Positions 17,388 through 27,998 of a stretch of 64,000 nt of DNA are shown here, one piece after another. The stretch lies in the NCBI GenBank assembly GCA_030849965.1, contig JAVDKL010000002.1, positions 310,001 through 374,000 on the forward strand, given 5' to 3'. The stretch comes from Schauerella fraxinea. Lineage in GTDB: Bacteria > Pseudomonadota > Gammaproteobacteria > Burkholderiales > Burkholderiaceae_B. Below the pieces are notes generated by a model. It was not told the DNA's origin. It searched no databases and saw only the letters and a program-made list of their open reading frames with translations. Position numbers and translations under genes: made by a program. The first letter of the stretch is position 1, and every line of letters begins with the position of its first letter.

Positions 17388-18296
17388 TCAGTCGGTGGAG
17401 TCCGTGTTGCTGAGAGCTTGCGGCATCAGATTCCAGTGCAGCTTGTGGCGCAACGTGGAAAAGAAGCTATAGCCCTCGGGATGCAGAAAGCGAACCGTGT
17501 GCGGGCTGCGGCGCACGGTGATGCGATCGCCCGGTTGCAGGTCAGACCAGGTTTGCATGTCGAAGTGCACGCTGGCGCCCAGTTCGACGCGGCCGATGGC
17601 GGTGAGCGTCATGTTGAGCTCCCCTGTATCGGGAATCACGATCGGCCGGTTGGACAGCGTTTGCGGCGCCACCGGCACGAGCACCAGTGCGTTCAGGGTG
17701 GGGTGCAATAGCGGGCCGCCAGCCGAGAGCGCGTAGGCGGTCGAGCCGGTGGGCGTGGCGATGATAAGGCCGTCGGCGCGCTGCGTGTTCATATAAACGC
17801 CATCGAGCTCCACGCGAACTTCGATCATGCCGCCGCGGCCGGCCCGGTTGAGCACCACGTCGTTCAGCGCGGTGGCACAGAACATCTTTTCGTCGCCGCG
17901 CCACACGCTGCCTTCGAGCAGCACGCGTTCTTCGACCACGTAGCTGCCGTCCAGAATGCGTTCGAGCGCATCGTTGGCGTCTTCGAGCGGCAAATCCGTG
18001 ATGAATCCCAGGCGGCCATGGTTGATGCCCACCAGCGGAATATCGTAGGGTGCCAGATGGCGCGCAGCCCCGAGCATGGTGCCGTCGCCGCCCACCACAA
18101 TGGCCAGATCGGCGCGCTCCCCGATGGTTTGCATCGACGCCACGGCGAATTCGTCCATCCCGGTATTGGCTGCCGTATCCGACTCGATCAGGATGTGGCA
18201 GTGCGACTGGGTCAGACGTTCGGCGATCGCCCGCAGGGGCAGGGCCATGCCTGAGTCCTGATAGCGGCCGATCAAGGCAACGGTTTTAAAGTGCAT
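17388..18296 (-). CDS. nadK: NAD kinase
   Basis: A 302-residue cytoplasmic enzyme that phosphorylates NAD to NADP. The GGDGT motif (residues 69-73) and the later NDVVLNR and [16 protein letters not shown] motifs (the ATP/NAD-binding GSTAY segment) are clear. Length normal for proteobacteria (about 292-305). It is directly followed by recN. The start region is divergent from hrcA with 117 bp between them. Confidence 0.96.
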   Translation of the reverse strand: MHFKTVALIGRYQDSGMALPLRAIAERLTQSHCHILIESDTAANTGMDEFAVASMQTIGERADLAIVVGGDGTMLGAARHLAPYDIPLVGINHGRLGFITDLPLEDANDALERILDGSYVVEERVLLEGSVWRGDEKMFCATALNDVVLNRAGRGGMIEVRVELDGVYMNTQRADGLIIATPTGSTAYALSAGGPLLHPTLNALVLVPVAPQTLSNRPIVIPDTGELNMTLTAIGRVELGASVHFDMQTWSDLQPGDRITVRRSPHTVRFLHPEGYSFFSTLRHKLHWNLMPQALSNTDSTD

Positions 18297-18413
18297 GGGC
18301 GACGATGGGTGGAAGGCTCAAAACGAGAGTATGCGGCCGATTATATGGGGCCGGATAGAGGGCAATCTGACAAAAATAGCACTGCCGACGATTCTTTCCA
18401 TAAAATAGCGGAT

Positions 18414-19418
18414 ATGGATGACCGTGCTCGTGCTTTGTTAAAGGCGTTGATCGAACGCTATATCACCGATGGGCAGCCCGTCGGCTCCCGCACGCTTTCC
18501 AAGGTGATCGACCTGTCGCCGGCCACGATACGCAATGTGATGGCCGACCTCGAAGACCTCGGGTTTATTCACAGTCCGCATACGTCGGCCGGGCGCGTAC
18601 CCACGCCCCGCGGCTACCGCGTGTTCGTCGATTCGCTGCTCGCCGTGCATTCCTACGAGGCGCAGCCGACGCATATCCGCAACATGCTGCCGGCGTCCGA
18701 GCCGTCTCGCGCGGTTAATGCCGCAGCGGCGCTGCTGTCCAATCTCACGCAATTTGCCGGCGTGGTGCTGGCGCCGAAGCGCGCGCAGATCTTTCGCCAG
18801 GTCGAATTCATTCGCCTCTCCGACAAGCGTGTACTGCTGATCATCGTCACGCCAGATGGCGACGTGCAAAACCGCATTCTGTTCGTGCAGCGCGATTACA
18901 CCCAGATCGAACTGCTCGAAGCCGCCAATTTCTTCAATGCGCATTTCGCCGGCAAATCGTTCGACGCGGTGCGCCGTACGTTGGCCACGGAGCTCACGCA
19001 GTTGCGTGAAGAGATCTCCGGGCTGATGCAAGCTGCGGTCGAAGCGGGTACCGAGGCGTTCGACGATAACGATTCGGTGGTGATCTCTGGCGAACGCAAG
19101 CTGCTCGAAGTGACCGATATCGCGTCCGACATGGATCGCTTGCGCCGGATGTTCTCGTTGTTCGAGAAAAAGACCGACCTCCTGCAACTGCTGGATGTGT
19201 CCAGCCGTGCCCAAGGCGTGCAGATCTACATCGGCGGCGACTCGCAATTGATGCCGCTCGAAGACGTGTCGGTCATTACCGCGCCCTACGGCGTGGACGG
19301 CAAGGTGGTGGGCACGCTCGGCGTGATCGGGCCGTCGCGCATGGCCTACGAGCGCGTGATTCCCATTGTCGACATCACCGCGCGATTGCTCTCCAACGCG
19401 CTCAGCCACAACCAATAA
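18414..19418 (+). CDS. hrcA: Heat-inducible transcription repressor HrcA
   Basis: A 334-residue repressor with an N-terminal winged helix ([28 protein letters not shown]) and the signature [30 protein letters not shown], then a GAF-like domain. HrcA binds CIRCE elements and represses chaperone genes. The ATG at 18414 places the conserved start at residue 1; a frame runs open upstream but lacks family sequence. Upstream I find only a CIRCE-like half-site (ATAGCACTG near 18375-18383). It is the first gene of the run hrcA-hemH-grpE-dnaK-dnaJ. Confidence 0.95.
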   Translation: MDDRARALLKALIERYITDGQPVGSRTLSKVIDLSPATIRNVMADLEDLGFIHSPHTSAGRVPTPRGYRVFVDSLLAVHSYEAQPTHIRNMLPASEPSRAVNAAAALLSNLTQFAGVVLAPKRAQIFRQVEFIRLSDKRVLLIIVTPDGDVQNRILFVQRDYTQIELLEAANFFNAHFAGKSFDAVRRTLATELTQLREEISGLMQAAVEAGTEAFDDNDSVVISGERKLLEVTDIASDMDRLRRMFSLFEKKTDLLQLLDVSSRAQGVQIYIGGDSQLMPLEDVSVITAPYGVDGKVVGTLGVIGPSRMAYERVIPIVDITARLLSNALSHNQ

Positions 19419-19426
19419 GGTCTCTC

Positions 19427-20506
19427 TTGTTCCTCCGTCTGTTCAAGTATCTCTGGCCCGAGCGCTATCTTCCTGAAGCCCCTCAGGCCGATCCTTTCGA
19501 TGAGCATCCCGCGCCTCGCACGGTAGGCCGTGTCGGCATCATGTTGGTCAATCTGGGCACGCCCGATGAGGCCACGGCGCCGGCGATTCGGCGCTATCTG
19601 CGCGAGTTTCTGTCCGATCCGCGCGTGATCGAGATCCCGAAGTATCTGTGGTGGCCGATCCTCAATCTATTCGTTCTCACCGGGCGGCCGAAGCGGCTGG
19701 TGCCGCGCTATTCGGGCATCTGGATGGAAGGCGGCTCACCGCTGCTGGTGTATAGCCAGTCGCAAACCGATGGCGTGCGCGCGCGACTGGCGCAGGCCGG
19801 CGTGGATGTCGAGGTCGAATTGGCGATGCGCTATGGCAATCCGTCGATTCCCGACACGATGACCAAGCTGCGCGCGCGTGGATGCGAGCACATTCTCGTG
19901 GTGCCGATGTATCCGCAATATGCGGCATCCACCACGGCAACGGTGGTCGATGCGGTCACGCGCCACGTGGCACGGCTGCGCGATCAGCCCGAATTGCGCT
20001 TCATCAAGCGCTTTCACGACGATCCCGGATATATCGCTGCGATGGCCGGCAAGATTCAGGCGTTCTGGGATGTCAACGGCCGTCCGCAGAAGCTTGTGAT
20101 GAGTTTTCATGGCTTGCCGCGCGCCTCCATCGAAATGGGCGATCCCTACTATCGCGACTGCATGCAGAGTGCGCATCAACTGGCGCGTGAGTTGGCGTTG
20201 ACGGCGGATCAGTACGAGGTGACGTTCCAGAGCCGGTTTGGCGCCGCGCGTTGGCTCGAGCCCTACACCGAGCCCACGTTGAAGATGCTGGCGGGGCAGG
20301 GCGTGACCGATATCGATGTGGTGTGCCCGGGTTTCCTGGCCGATTGCCTCGAAACGCTCGAGGAAGTGAGCGAGGAGTGCCGTGACGCCTTCCTCGAAGC
20401 CGGCGGCAAGCAGTTCCGTTACATCACCGCGCTCAACGACGATCCCGCCTGGGCCGACGCCCTGACGACCGTTGTGCGCCGTCATCTGCAAGGTTGGCCC
20501 GGCTGA
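19427..20506 (+). CDS. hemH: Ferrochelatase
   Basis: A 359-residue enzyme inserting Fe(II) into protoporphyrin IX, the last step of heme synthesis. Motifs: VNLGTPDEATAPAIRRYL near residue 41, FHGLPRASIEMGDPY with the catalytic His (about residue 227), TFQSRFGAARWLEPYTEPTL, and CPGFLADCLETLEE with the conserved Glu. It begins at a TTG (19427), 8 bp after hrcA, preceded by an AAGG; starting there gives FLRLFKYLWPERYLPE, an N-terminus I associate with Bordetella HemH. A later ATG would cut into the conserved region. Confidence 0.93.
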   Translation: MFLRLFKYLWPERYLPEAPQADPFDEHPAPRTVGRVGIMLVNLGTPDEATAPAIRRYLREFLSDPRVIEIPKYLWWPILNLFVLTGRPKRLVPRYSGIWMEGGSPLLVYSQSQTDGVRARLAQAGVDVEVELAMRYGNPSIPDTMTKLRARGCEHILVVPMYPQYAASTTATVVDAVTRHVARLRDQPELRFIKRFHDDPGYIAAMAGKIQAFWDVNGRPQKLVMSFHGLPRASIEMGDPYYRDCMQSAHQLARELALTADQYEVTFQSRFGAARWLEPYTEPTLKMLAGQGVTDIDVVCPGFLADCLETLEEVSEECRDAFLEAGGKQFRYITALNDDPAWADALTTVVRRHLQGWPG

Positions 20507-20509
20507 CCC

Positions 20510-20535
20510 CTTGAAAACCCTGCGCTCGTCCCCAT
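20510..20535 (+). promoter_or_regulatory. Sigma32-type heat-shock promoter of grpE
   Basis: CTTGAAA (20510-20516), 13 bp, CCCCAT (20530-20535): a near-perfect match to the E. coli sigma32 consensus (CTTGAAA, 11-14 bp, CCCCATNT). It lies 42 bp before the grpE start codon, just after the hemH stop. Confidence 0.8.
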
Positions 20536-20577
20536 TATTCAGGCCAACCGCTTTTTTGAATTCTGGAGGACAAGTCC

Positions 20578-21156
20578 ATGACGGCATCGCACGAGCCGGT
20601 CGATCCCCGGCCCGAGACCGATCCCAACGCCCACCCAAAGGGCGATGCACCTGATTTCGTCGACGCGCCGGCCGATGCGGCCGAAGATCCCATCGCGCTG
20701 TTACAAGCGCAGTTGGACGCCGCGTTGGCGGAAGTTGCCGAGCAGAAGGAAGCCGTATTGCGCGCTCGCGCCGATACGGAAAACGTCCGTCGCCGCGCCC
20801 AGGAAGACGTGTCCAAGGCCCACAAATTCGGCATCGAGTCGTTTGCCGAGAGCATGGTGCCCGTGAAGGACAGTCTGGAAGCCGCGCTGGCTCAGGCCGA
20901 TCAAACGTTGGATACCCTGCGCGAAGGCGTTGAAGTCACGCTCAAGCAGGTATCTTCGGCGTTCGAGCGCAACCGCCTGACCGAAGTTCAGCCGGCGCAG
21001 GGCGATAAGTTCGATCCGCACAAGCACCAGGCGATTTCGTCGGTGCCGGGCGACCAGCCGGCCAACACCATCGTTCAAACCCTGCAGAAGGGCTACATGA
21101 TCTCGGATCGCGTGCTGCGGCCCGCGCTGGTGATCGTGTCGGCCGGCAAGGCATAA
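20578..21156 (+). CDS. grpE: Nucleotide exchange factor GrpE
   Basis: A 192-residue DnaK co-chaperone: acidic N-terminus, long coiled coil (about 40-100), then the beta domain with the signature [20 protein letters not shown] and [10 protein letters not shown], and [24 protein letters not shown]. It releases ADP from DnaK. Start at ATG 20578 with GGAGGA upstream. It has its own sigma32-type promoter and is followed after 10 bp by a thioredoxin-like gene. Confidence 0.96.
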   Translation: MTASHEPVDPRPETDPNAHPKGDAPDFVDAPADAAEDPIALLQAQLDAALAEVAEQKEAVLRARADTENVRRRAQEDVSKAHKFGIESFAESMVPVKDSLEAALAQADQTLDTLREGVEVTLKQVSSAFERNRLTEVQPAQGDKFDPHKHQAISSVPGDQPANTIVQTLQKGYMISDRVLRPALVIVSAGKA

Positions 21157-21166
21157 GGCGCCCGCC

Positions 21167-21571
21167 ATGGCAGATCCCACCGCTTTCGACCCGACCGCGG
21201 TCTTCGAGGCTTTCGCAATGAGCGAGACCGCGGATGTCCGTTTCGACGAGCAAGTGGTGCGGGCGCCTGGCGACGATTTGCGATGCGTGTTCCTTTGGGG
21301 ACACGATTGCTACAACTGCAATCTGTTCAAGCAGTCGGCCATGCATTACCGGGCCCAGCTCACCGAGCTTGGGCTCACCTGGTTTCAGGCCGATGTGTAC
21401 AGCGATACCGCGCTCAGCCGCCGGTTTTCGTTGCACGGCGTGCCGGCCTTCTACTTTTTCCGTTCGGGCAAGCGCCTGGGACGGATCACGGGATGGCCGG
21501 GCCTGCCGCAGTTCACCCAAGCGGTGCAAAAACTGCAGGCCGATGCGCAAAAAGACGCTTCGGCGTCTTGA
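21167..21571 (+). CDS. Thioredoxin-like protein inserted in the chaperone operon
   Basis: A 134-residue cytoplasmic protein with a thioredoxin fold: active-site-like motif Cys48-Tyr-Asn-Cys51 in LWGHDCYNCNLF, a strand LTWFQADVYSD and a cis-proline loop HGVPAFYFF, then RLGRITGWPG. The CYNC motif is not that of TrxA (CGPC). It is in the same direction between grpE (10 bp) and dnaK (84 bp), so its transcript would be heat-induced through the grpE promoter. It may protect or reduce client proteins of DnaK or act in redox control of the heat-shock response; that role is a guess. Confidence 0.8.
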   Translation: MADPTAFDPTAVFEAFAMSETADVRFDEQVVRAPGDDLRCVFLWGHDCYNCNLFKQSAMHYRAQLTELGLTWFQADVYSDTALSRRFSLHGVPAFYFFRSGKRLGRITGWPGLPQFTQAVQKLQADAQKDASAS

Positions 21572-21595
21572 AAAGCCCTACTCCGAACCCCAATT
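21567..21595 (+). promoter_or_regulatory. Sigma32-type heat-shock promoter of dnaK
   Basis: CTTGAAA (21567-21573), 14 bp, CCCCAATT (21588-21595), overlapping the end of the thioredoxin-like gene and 60 bp before dnaK. The CCCCA also pairs with TGGGG (21599-21603) to form a small stem. Confidence 0.75.
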
Positions 21596-21655
21596 AAATG
21601 GGGACTGAAGTTTTAAATCCTTTTCGCATAGTTTGAGATTCAAGGTAAAGCCATC

Positions 21656-23581
21656 ATGAGCAAAATCATCGGTATCGACCTCGGCACCACCAACAGCTGC
21701 GTGGCGGTGCTTGACGGCGGCCAGGTCAAAATCATCGAAAACGCCGAAGGCACGCGCACCACGCCGTCCATCGTCGCGTACATGGAAGACGGCGAGGCCC
21801 TCGTCGGCGCGCCGGCCAAGCGCCAGGCGGTCACGAACCCCCGCAATACGCTGTACGCGGTCAAGCGTTTGATCGGCCGCAAGTTCGAAGAAAAAGCCGT
21901 CCAGAAGGACATCGAATTGATGCCCTACGGCATCGTGCGCGCCGACAACGGCGACGCCTGGGTGGAAGTGCGCGGCAAGAAAATGGCGCCCCCCCAAGTG
22001 TCGGCCGACGTGCTGCGCAAGATGAAGAAAACCGCCGAGGACTTCCTCGGCCATGAAGTGACCGAGGCCGTCATCACGGTTCCCGCTTACTTCAACGACA
22101 GCCAGCGTCAAGCCACGAAGGATGCCGGCCGCATCGCCGGTCTGGACGTCAAGCGCATCATCAACGAGCCTACGGCAGCTGCCCTGGCGTTCGGCTTGGA
22201 CAAGACCGAAAAGGGCGATCGCAAGATTGCCGTGTATGACTTGGGCGGCGGAACGTTCGACGTCTCGATTATCGAAATCGCCGACGTCGATGGCGAAAAG
22301 CAATTCGAAGTGCTCTCCACGAACGGCGATACGTTCCTGGGCGGCGAAGATTTCGACCAACGCATCATCGAATACATCATTGCCGAGTTCAAGAAAGAGC
22401 AAGGCGTGGATCTGTCCAAGGACGTGCTGGCATTGCAGCGTCTGAAGGAAGCGGCTGAAAAGGCCAAGATCGAACTGTCGTCGACGCAGCAGACCGAAAT
22501 CAATCTGCCGTACGTGACGGCCGATGCATCCGGTCCGAAGCACTTGAATCTGAAGATCACCCGCGCCAAGCTCGAATCGCTGGTCGAAGATCTGATCGCC
22601 CGCACCATCGAACCTTGCCGCATCGCGATCAAGGATGCCGGCGTGAAGGTGTCTGACATCGACGACATCATCCTGGTCGGCGGTATGACCCGCATGCCCA
22701 AGGTGCAGGAGAAGGTTAAAGAGTTCTTCGGCAAGGATCCGCGCAAGGATGTGAACCCCGATGAAGCGGTTGCCGCCGGCGCTGCGATTCAAGGTTCGGT
22801 GCTTTCGGGTGACCGCAAGGACGTGCTGCTGCTGGACGTGACCCCGTTGTCCCTGGGTATTGAAACCCTGGGCGGCGTGATGACGAAGATGATCCAGAAG
22901 AACACGACCATCCCGACGCGCTTCTCGCAAGTGTTCTCGACGGCCGACGACAACCAGCCTGCGGTCACCATCAAGGTGTACCAGGGCGAGCGCGAAATCG
23001 CCGCCGGCAACAAGGGCCTGGGCGAATTCAACCTCGAAGGCATCCCGCCCTCGGCACGCGGCACGCCGCAGATCGAAGTAACCTTCGATATCGATGCCAA
23101 CGGCATCCTGCACGTATCGGCCAAGGACAAGGGCACCGGCAAGGAAAACAAGATCACGATCAAGGCGAACTCCGGTTTGTCCGAAGACGAGATCCAGCGC
23201 ATGGTCAAGGACGCGGAGCAAAACGCGGAAGAAGATCATCGTTTGGCCGAACTGGCGCAAACGCGCAACCAAGCCGATGCCTTGGTGCACGCCACCCGCA
23301 AGTCGTTGACCGAATACGGCGACAAGCTGGAAGCGGGCGAGAAGGAAACGATCGAAGCCGCCATCAAGGACCTCGAAGACGTGTTGAAGGACGGCGACAA
23401 GCCGGCCATCGACGCCAAGGTCGAAGCCCTGTCGACGGCATCGCAGAAGTTGGGCGAGAAAATGTACGCCGACATGCAAGCGCAGCAAGCTGCCGGCGGC
23501 CAACCTGAAGGCGCACAAGCGCAACCGGCCGACGACAATGTCGTCGACGCCGACTTCAAGGAAGTCAAGCGCGACCAGTAA
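21656..23581 (+). CDS. dnaK: Chaperone protein DnaK (Hsp70)
   Basis: A 641-residue Hsp70. The ATPase domain begins [12 protein letters not shown]; the phosphate-2 loop [13 protein letters not shown] and adenosine motif [10 protein letters not shown] are present; the linker [14 protein letters not shown] leads to the substrate-binding domain, and the tail ends in Gln/Ala-rich residues and DADFKEVK. It works with DnaJ and GrpE in refolding. A long open frame on the opposite strand is a shadow of its codon bias. Confidence 0.99.
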   Translation: MSKIIGIDLGTTNSCVAVLDGGQVKIIENAEGTRTTPSIVAYMEDGEALVGAPAKRQAVTNPRNTLYAVKRLIGRKFEEKAVQKDIELMPYGIVRADNGDAWVEVRGKKMAPPQVSADVLRKMKKTAEDFLGHEVTEAVITVPAYFNDSQRQATKDAGRIAGLDVKRIINEPTAAALAFGLDKTEKGDRKIAVYDLGGGTFDVSIIEIADVDGEKQFEVLSTNGDTFLGGEDFDQRIIEYIIAEFKKEQGVDLSKDVLALQRLKEAAEKAKIELSSTQQTEINLPYVTADASGPKHLNLKITRAKLESLVEDLIARTIEPCRIAIKDAGVKVSDIDDIILVGGMTRMPKVQEKVKEFFGKDPRKDVNPDEAVAAGAAIQGSVLSGDRKDVLLLDVTPLSLGIETLGGVMTKMIQKNTTIPTRFSQVFSTADDNQPAVTIKVYQGEREIAAGNKGLGEFNLEGIPPSARGTPQIEVTFDIDANGILHVSAKDKGTGKENKITIKANSGLSEDEIQRMVKDAEQNAEEDHRLAELAQTRNQADALVHATRKSLTEYGDKLEAGEKETIEAAIKDLEDVLKDGDKPAIDAKVEALSTASQKLGEKMYADMQAQQAAGGQPEGAQAQPADDNVVDADFKEVKRDQ

Positions 23582-23605
23582 TGGTCATGCGTTGACCCAT
23601 GCGCA

Positions 23606-23645
23606 CGCCCGGCCCGTTTTTGACGGTCGCCGGGCGCGCGCTTTT
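23606..23645 (+). terminator. Strong hairpin with T-run between dnaK and dnaJ
   Basis: CGCCCGGC (23606-23613) pairs with GCCGGGCG (23629-23636), with a second inner stem CCGT/ACGG around TTTTG; CTTTTT follows at 23640. It is a partial terminator candidate that would lower dnaJ transcription relative to dnaK. Confidence 0.65.
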
Positions 23646-23710
23646 TAGCCCCTGTCAGCGTCTACGGCGCTGCGACACGACAGAGTGCCCCGATCGCGGG
23701 GCGGACGACT

Positions 23711-24841
23711 ATGGCAAAACGTGATTATTACGAGGTGTTGGGCGTCGCCAAAAACGCCTCGAACGACGACATCAAGAAGGCCTATCGCAAGCTGGCGATG
23801 AAATTCCATCCGGACCGCAATCCGGATAACAAAGAGGCCGAGGAAAAGTTCAAGGAGGCCAACGAGGCCTACGAGATCCTCACCAACGAACAGAAACGCG
23901 CGGCGTTCGACCGGTTCGGTCATGCGGGCGTTGATCCCAATGCCGGCGGCATGGGTGGCGCGGGCATGGGCGGCGGCTTTGCCGATGCCTTCGGGGATAT
24001 CTTCGGCGAAATCTTCGGTGGTGCTGCGGGCCAAGGCCGCCGTGGCGGGCCGCAGGTGTATCGCGGCTCCGATCTCAAGTACGCACTGGACATCACGCTC
24101 GAGCAAGCCGCCAACGGTTTCGATACCGAGATCCGCGTGCCGAGCTGGGATAACTGCGAGGTGTGCCACGGCTCGGGCGCCAAGCCTGGCACCACCCCGA
24201 AAACTTGCCGGACGTGCGGCGGCGCCGGTACGGTACGCATGCAGCAGGGCTTTTTCAGCGTGCAGCAAACGTGCCCCACCTGCCACGGCAACGGCAAAGA
24301 GATAACCGATCCCTGCACGGCGTGCAGCGGTGAGGGCCGCGTGCGCAAGAACAAGACGCTGCAGGTCAAGATTCCGGCCGGCATCGACGATGGTATGCGT
24401 ATCCGCTCGTCGGGCAACGGCGAACCCGGTGTGAATGGCGGTCCGTCAGGCGATCTGTATGTGGAAGTGCACATTCAGCCGCACAAGATCTTCCAGCGCG
24501 ACGGCGACGATCTGCACTGCGAACTGACGATTCCGTTTACGACGGCGGCCTTGGGCGGCGATTTGCAGGTGCCTACGCTTACCGGCAAGGCCGAGATCAC
24601 GATTCCCGACGGTACGCAGTCGGGCAAGGTGTTCCGCCTGCGCGGCAAGGGTGTGCGCGGCGTGCGCGGCAACTATCCGGGCGATCTGTATTGCCACGTG
24701 GCGGTCGAAACGCCGGTCAAGCTCAGTGAAGAGCAGAAGGACATCCTGCGCCAGTTCGAGGCCTCGCTCAACGACGGTGGCGATCGCCACTCGCCGCAGA
24801 GCAAGTCCTGGACGGATCGCGTGAAGGAATTCTTCAGTTGA
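23711..24841 (+). CDS. dnaJ: Chaperone protein DnaJ (Hsp40)
   Basis: A 376-residue type I J-protein: J domain with HPD (residues 33-35), Gly/Met-rich linker (about 75-100), zinc domain with four CxxCxGxG motifs ([32 protein letters not shown]) and C-terminal substrate-binding domains. It stimulates DnaK ATPase. The last 8 bp overlap the end of the convergent M16 gene. Confidence 0.98.
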   Translation: MAKRDYYEVLGVAKNASNDDIKKAYRKLAMKFHPDRNPDNKEAEEKFKEANEAYEILTNEQKRAAFDRFGHAGVDPNAGGMGGAGMGGGFADAFGDIFGEIFGGAAGQGRRGGPQVYRGSDLKYALDITLEQAANGFDTEIRVPSWDNCEVCHGSGAKPGTTPKTCRTCGGAGTVRMQQGFFSVQQTCPTCHGNGKEITDPCTACSGEGRVRKNKTLQVKIPAGIDDGMRIRSSGNGEPGVNGGPSGDLYVEVHIQPHKIFQRDGDDLHCELTIPFTTAALGGDLQVPTLTGKAEITIPDGTQSGKVFRLRGKGVRGVRGNYPGDLYCHVAVETPVKLSEEQKDILRQFEASLNDGGDRHSPQSKSWTDRVKEFFS

Positions 24842-27641
24842 CCTTCGGTTGGTCAGCCGGTGCAGGCTTGGTGGCCTGCGCGGGCTTGGCAGCTTGCGCG
24901 CGGGTGAAGTCGCCCGCGTAGACGCTGCTGAAGTCTTCTGGCTTCAAGTGCGATCGCAACGCCGCGTTGATGCGCTCTGGTGTCAACGCGGCGATTTTTT
25001 CGTCCATCTCGGCCGACCAGGCAAACGTGCGTTGCTGCACGCGATAGCCCTGCCATGCCGACACCAGCACGTCGTCCTGTGAGCGCGCCAAGCGGCGATA
25101 GCTCAGCAATGAGGCGATGCCGTCCTTCACTTCCTCGGCGGTGAAGCCGTCCTTGACGGCACGTGCCAGCTCTTCGTTGATGGCGCGTTGCAGGCGTTCG
25201 CGGTTTTCAGGGGCGTAGATGGCGTAGATCGTCCAGTTGGCGTCCGGCTCGAACGACGACACTGAGAGATCGCTGCGCACGGTGTAGGACAAGCCTTCTT
25301 TTTCACGTACCCGGTTCCACAAACGCGACGTCTCGGACGCGCCCAGCAGATAGTTGGCCACGTACAAGGCGGCGTAGTCGGCGTCCGTGTCCTGCAGCTT
25401 CATCGGCACGCGCGACAGGAAGAAGGCATTGGCTTTGTCCGGCGTGTTAACGTCGAATGCCTTGGGCACCACGGCGTTGTACGGGCTCGGAATGCGCGTA
25501 TAGGCGGGGGCGCGTTTCCAGTCTGCCAGTCCTGCCTTCAACGTGGTTTGGATCGCCTCGGGGTCGAATGCGCCCACTGCGGTGAAGTACACCGAACCCG
25601 TGCCCACGAACTGGTCGTGAAAGGCTTGCAGCGCTTCGCGGTTCACGGCACGCACGTTCTCGAGCGACTCTTCGAAGCTCGGCATATAACGTACATCGTC
25701 CTTCGGGTAGGGATTGGCATAGCGGCCCAACGCGCGCGCGGCCACCGAGCGGGGCTCGGTCATGCTTTGCTGGATGCTGCTGGCCATCTGGCGTTGGTAC
25801 TCGTCGATCTGGTCTTGCGGGAAGTTCGCCTGGCGCACGATATCCAGCACCAGAGCGGTCAGCTCGGGCAGGTGCTGGCGCGTGGTCGTCATCGACACTT
25901 GCAGATTGCCCGCCATGCCGCCGATCGACACGTCGGCTTGCAACTGATCGAAGCGATCCTGGATCTGCTGGCGGGTGAGGGTAGGCGTGCCGCGTTCGAG
26001 CAGATCAGCCATCGCCATGGCCGTCGTGCGTTTGCCGCGGAATTGGTCGAGCTCGCCGGCCTGCACCAGCAACCGGGCTTGCACCATATCGCCGCGTGTG
26101 GGTTTGGGCAGCAGGCTCAAGTAAACCGGACCGTTGGGCAGATCGAGCTGCGTGCGGCGCGTTTGGCGATCGATGTTTTCAGGCGTGGGATCGAAGGCAT
26201 CCACGGCCACGAAGCCGGGGTCGCCCTTGTAGTCTTTCAGCAGCGCGTCGATATCGACCGCAACCGTTTCCGGCGCACGTGGCGGCTTGACCGTCGGGAT
26301 GTAGCGGCCCGAGGTGCGGTTGCTCTGCAGCAGATAATGGTTGGCGGCGTTTTGCACGTCTTCCAGCTTGGCATCGCGGCCCCGATCGCGATGCAGGAAG
26401 AAGAGGCGCCAGTCGCCCGAGGCGACAGACTCAGAAAGCGCGGCGCCCACTTGTTCGGGATCGCTGTAGATACGCTGCCAGCTCGTCATGAACTTGCTGC
26501 GGGCGCGTTCGAGTTCTTCGTTGGTGAAGGGCTTGGCTGCCAGACCCTCGAGCGTGCTTGTCAGCGTATTGAGTGCACGGTCTGCATCCATCCCGGGTTC
26601 GAGTTGGGCGGCGAAGAGCGTCATGCCAGGGTCGAACTGCGTCATCGTGTAGCCGAACACGCTGGCGGCTTCCTTCGTGGGCACCATGGCGTGATACAGG
26701 CGGCCCGACGGCGTATCGCCCAGAATCGTATTGGCCAGATCGAACGGTACGAAAGCGGGATCGGCGGCCGAAGGGATGTGATACATCGCCGCCACGATCG
26801 GTACGCCGCCGGCGCGGCGCAGCGTCACGCTGCGTTCGCCGTCCTGCACCGGTTCGGTGGTGTACAGACGGGGAAGCGTGCGCTCAGGACGAGGAATTTT
26901 GCCGAAGGCTTGCGACACGGTCTTAAGCGTGGCGGCAGGATCGAACTTGCCGGTCACGATCAGCACGGCGTTGTCAGGCTGGTAATACAAGCGATAGAAA
27001 GCCTGCAGGCGGCCGATATCCACGTTTTCCACGTCAGAGCGCGCGCCAATCGTGCTCTTGCCGTAGTTGTGCCATTCGTAGGCCGACGCCTCCATGCGCT
27101 GCATCAGCACACGGAAGGGGTTGTTTTCGCCACTTTCCATCTCGTTGCGGACCACGGTCATTTCCGAGTCCAGGTCTTCGCGGGCGATCAGCGAGTTCAC
27201 CATGGCATCGGCTTGCCAGCCCAGGTACCACGCCAGATTTTCGCTATTGGCCGCGAAGCTGGCGTAGTAATTGGTGCGGTCGCTGGAGGTTGATCCGTTC
27301 GCTTGCAGACCGCGGCGCGACATCTCGCCCAGCGCGTTGCGCGTGGTGGCCGTGCCCTTGAAGAGCAAGTGTTCCAGCAAATGGGCCATGCCTGTCTCGC
27401 CGTAGTTCTCGTGCCGCGAGCCCACCAGGTAGGTCATGTTGACCGTGGTGGTGGGTTTGGACGCGTCAGGCGCGAACAATACCCGCAAGCCGTTTTCGAG
27501 CCGGTATTCAGTCACGCCTTCGACAGCGGGGCCCTGAGTGATACCGGTAGGCAGCTCGGCCGCAATGACCGAACCTCCCAGGAACGTGGCGACGAAGGCA
27601 GCCGATAGACGGCGCACCAGCACGGCAAAGGACAGTGGCAT
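24834..27641 (-). CDS. Periplasmic M16-family zinc metallopeptidase (two-domain, PqqL-like)
   Basis: A 935-residue secreted protease. Signal peptide from the ATG at 27641 (hydrophobic [17 protein letters not shown], cleavage near residue 28), then the M16 domain with the inverted zinc motif His87-Leu-Leu-Glu-His91 and the downstream Glu in [18 protein letters not shown]. The second half is an inactive M16-like repeat (starting about residue 500) with a further peptidase-like C-terminal domain. Like pitrilysin-type enzymes it should cut small peptides in the periplasm. A frame extends 22 codons upstream of the ATG but lacks a start signal. Confidence 0.9.
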   Translation of the reverse strand: MPLSFAVLVRRLSAAFVATFLGGSVIAAELPTGITQGPAVEGVTEYRLENGLRVLFAPDASKPTTTVNMTYLVGSRHENYGETGMAHLLEHLLFKGTATTRNALGEMSRRGLQANGSTSSDRTNYYASFAANSENLAWYLGWQADAMVNSLIAREDLDSEMTVVRNEMESGENNPFRVLMQRMEASAYEWHNYGKSTIGARSDVENVDIGRLQAFYRLYYQPDNAVLIVTGKFDPAATLKTVSQAFGKIPRPERTLPRLYTTEPVQDGERSVTLRRAGGVPIVAAMYHIPSAADPAFVPFDLANTILGDTPSGRLYHAMVPTKEAASVFGYTMTQFDPGMTLFAAQLEPGMDADRALNTLTSTLEGLAAKPFTNEELERARSKFMTSWQRIYSDPEQVGAALSESVASGDWRLFFLHRDRGRDAKLEDVQNAANHYLLQSNRTSGRYIPTVKPPRAPETVAVDIDALLKDYKGDPGFVAVDAFDPTPENIDRQTRRTQLDLPNGPVYLSLLPKPTRGDMVQARLLVQAGELDQFRGKRTTAMAMADLLERGTPTLTRQQIQDRFDQLQADVSIGGMAGNLQVSMTTTRQHLPELTALVLDIVRQANFPQDQIDEYQRQMASSIQQSMTEPRSVAARALGRYANPYPKDDVRYMPSFEESLENVRAVNREALQAFHDQFVGTGSVYFTAVGAFDPEAIQTTLKAGLADWKRAPAYTRIPSPYNAVVPKAFDVNTPDKANAFFLSRVPMKLQDTDADYAALYVANYLLGASETSRLWNRVREKEGLSYTVRSDLSVSSFEPDANWTIYAIYAPENRERLQRAINEELARAVKDGFTAEEVKDGIASLLSYRRLARSQDDVLVSAWQGYRVQQRTFAWSAEMDEKIAALTPERINAALRSHLKPEDFSSVYAGDFTRAQAAKPAQATKPAPADQPKVN

Positions 27642-27998
27642 GAATCGAATTCCGAGAGAACGTGTGTGCTTGGAGTGTATACGGCGGCTTCGGTTCGATT
27701 TATTCATGCGCGGGAAGGCGGAAAGATTCCCGTTGATCCTCTTTATTTTGTTGCGCTATATGCCGAAATATTTCTGCGCCCTGGGGCGATGAATTGTCTC
27801 GATACCGTTACACCTAGCCGAATCGGCTGGGATTGCGTAGCCTGAAGTGGCATTCAGCGCCGGTCTTTCAAGCAGGTGCGCCGCCGCCCTAGGGCATCAG
27901 GCGCAGTCCAAATTCCTGCTGTTGTCTTACACCGTCTTCCGACGCTGCTCGCGCTCTATGCGGTGGCATCGTGCTGCCGCGTCAACCCGGAGAGCCCC
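27642..27998. other. 357-bp region without a gene
   Basis: Divergent region between the M16 peptidase and a small plus-strand gene. I see a short stem, AGCCG-AAT-CGGCT near 27817-27829, but no convincing promoter or coding frame. It presumably holds the promoters of both genes. Confidence 0.5.

Noticed and set aside
18291-18413. Upstream extension of hrcA to 18291
   Set aside because: The extra 41 residues have no family support; the conserved winged helix begins right after the ATG at 18414.
19427-19540. Later ATG start for ferrochelatase
   Set aside because: It would remove a conserved N-terminal segment; the TTG has an AAGG site and correct spacing after hrcA.
21578-23524. Long open frame (about 650 codons) on the strand opposite dnaK
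   Set aside because: It is the mirror of the strong codon bias of dnaK; the product is Asp/His/Arg/Leu-rich low-complexity sequence without motifs, while dnaK on plus is certain.
25548-27293. Long open frame (581 codons) on plus opposite the M16 peptidase
   Set aside because: Same codon-bias shadow effect; composition is unnatural (Arg/His/Ala/Gly) and the minus-strand protein has a signal peptide and zinc motif.
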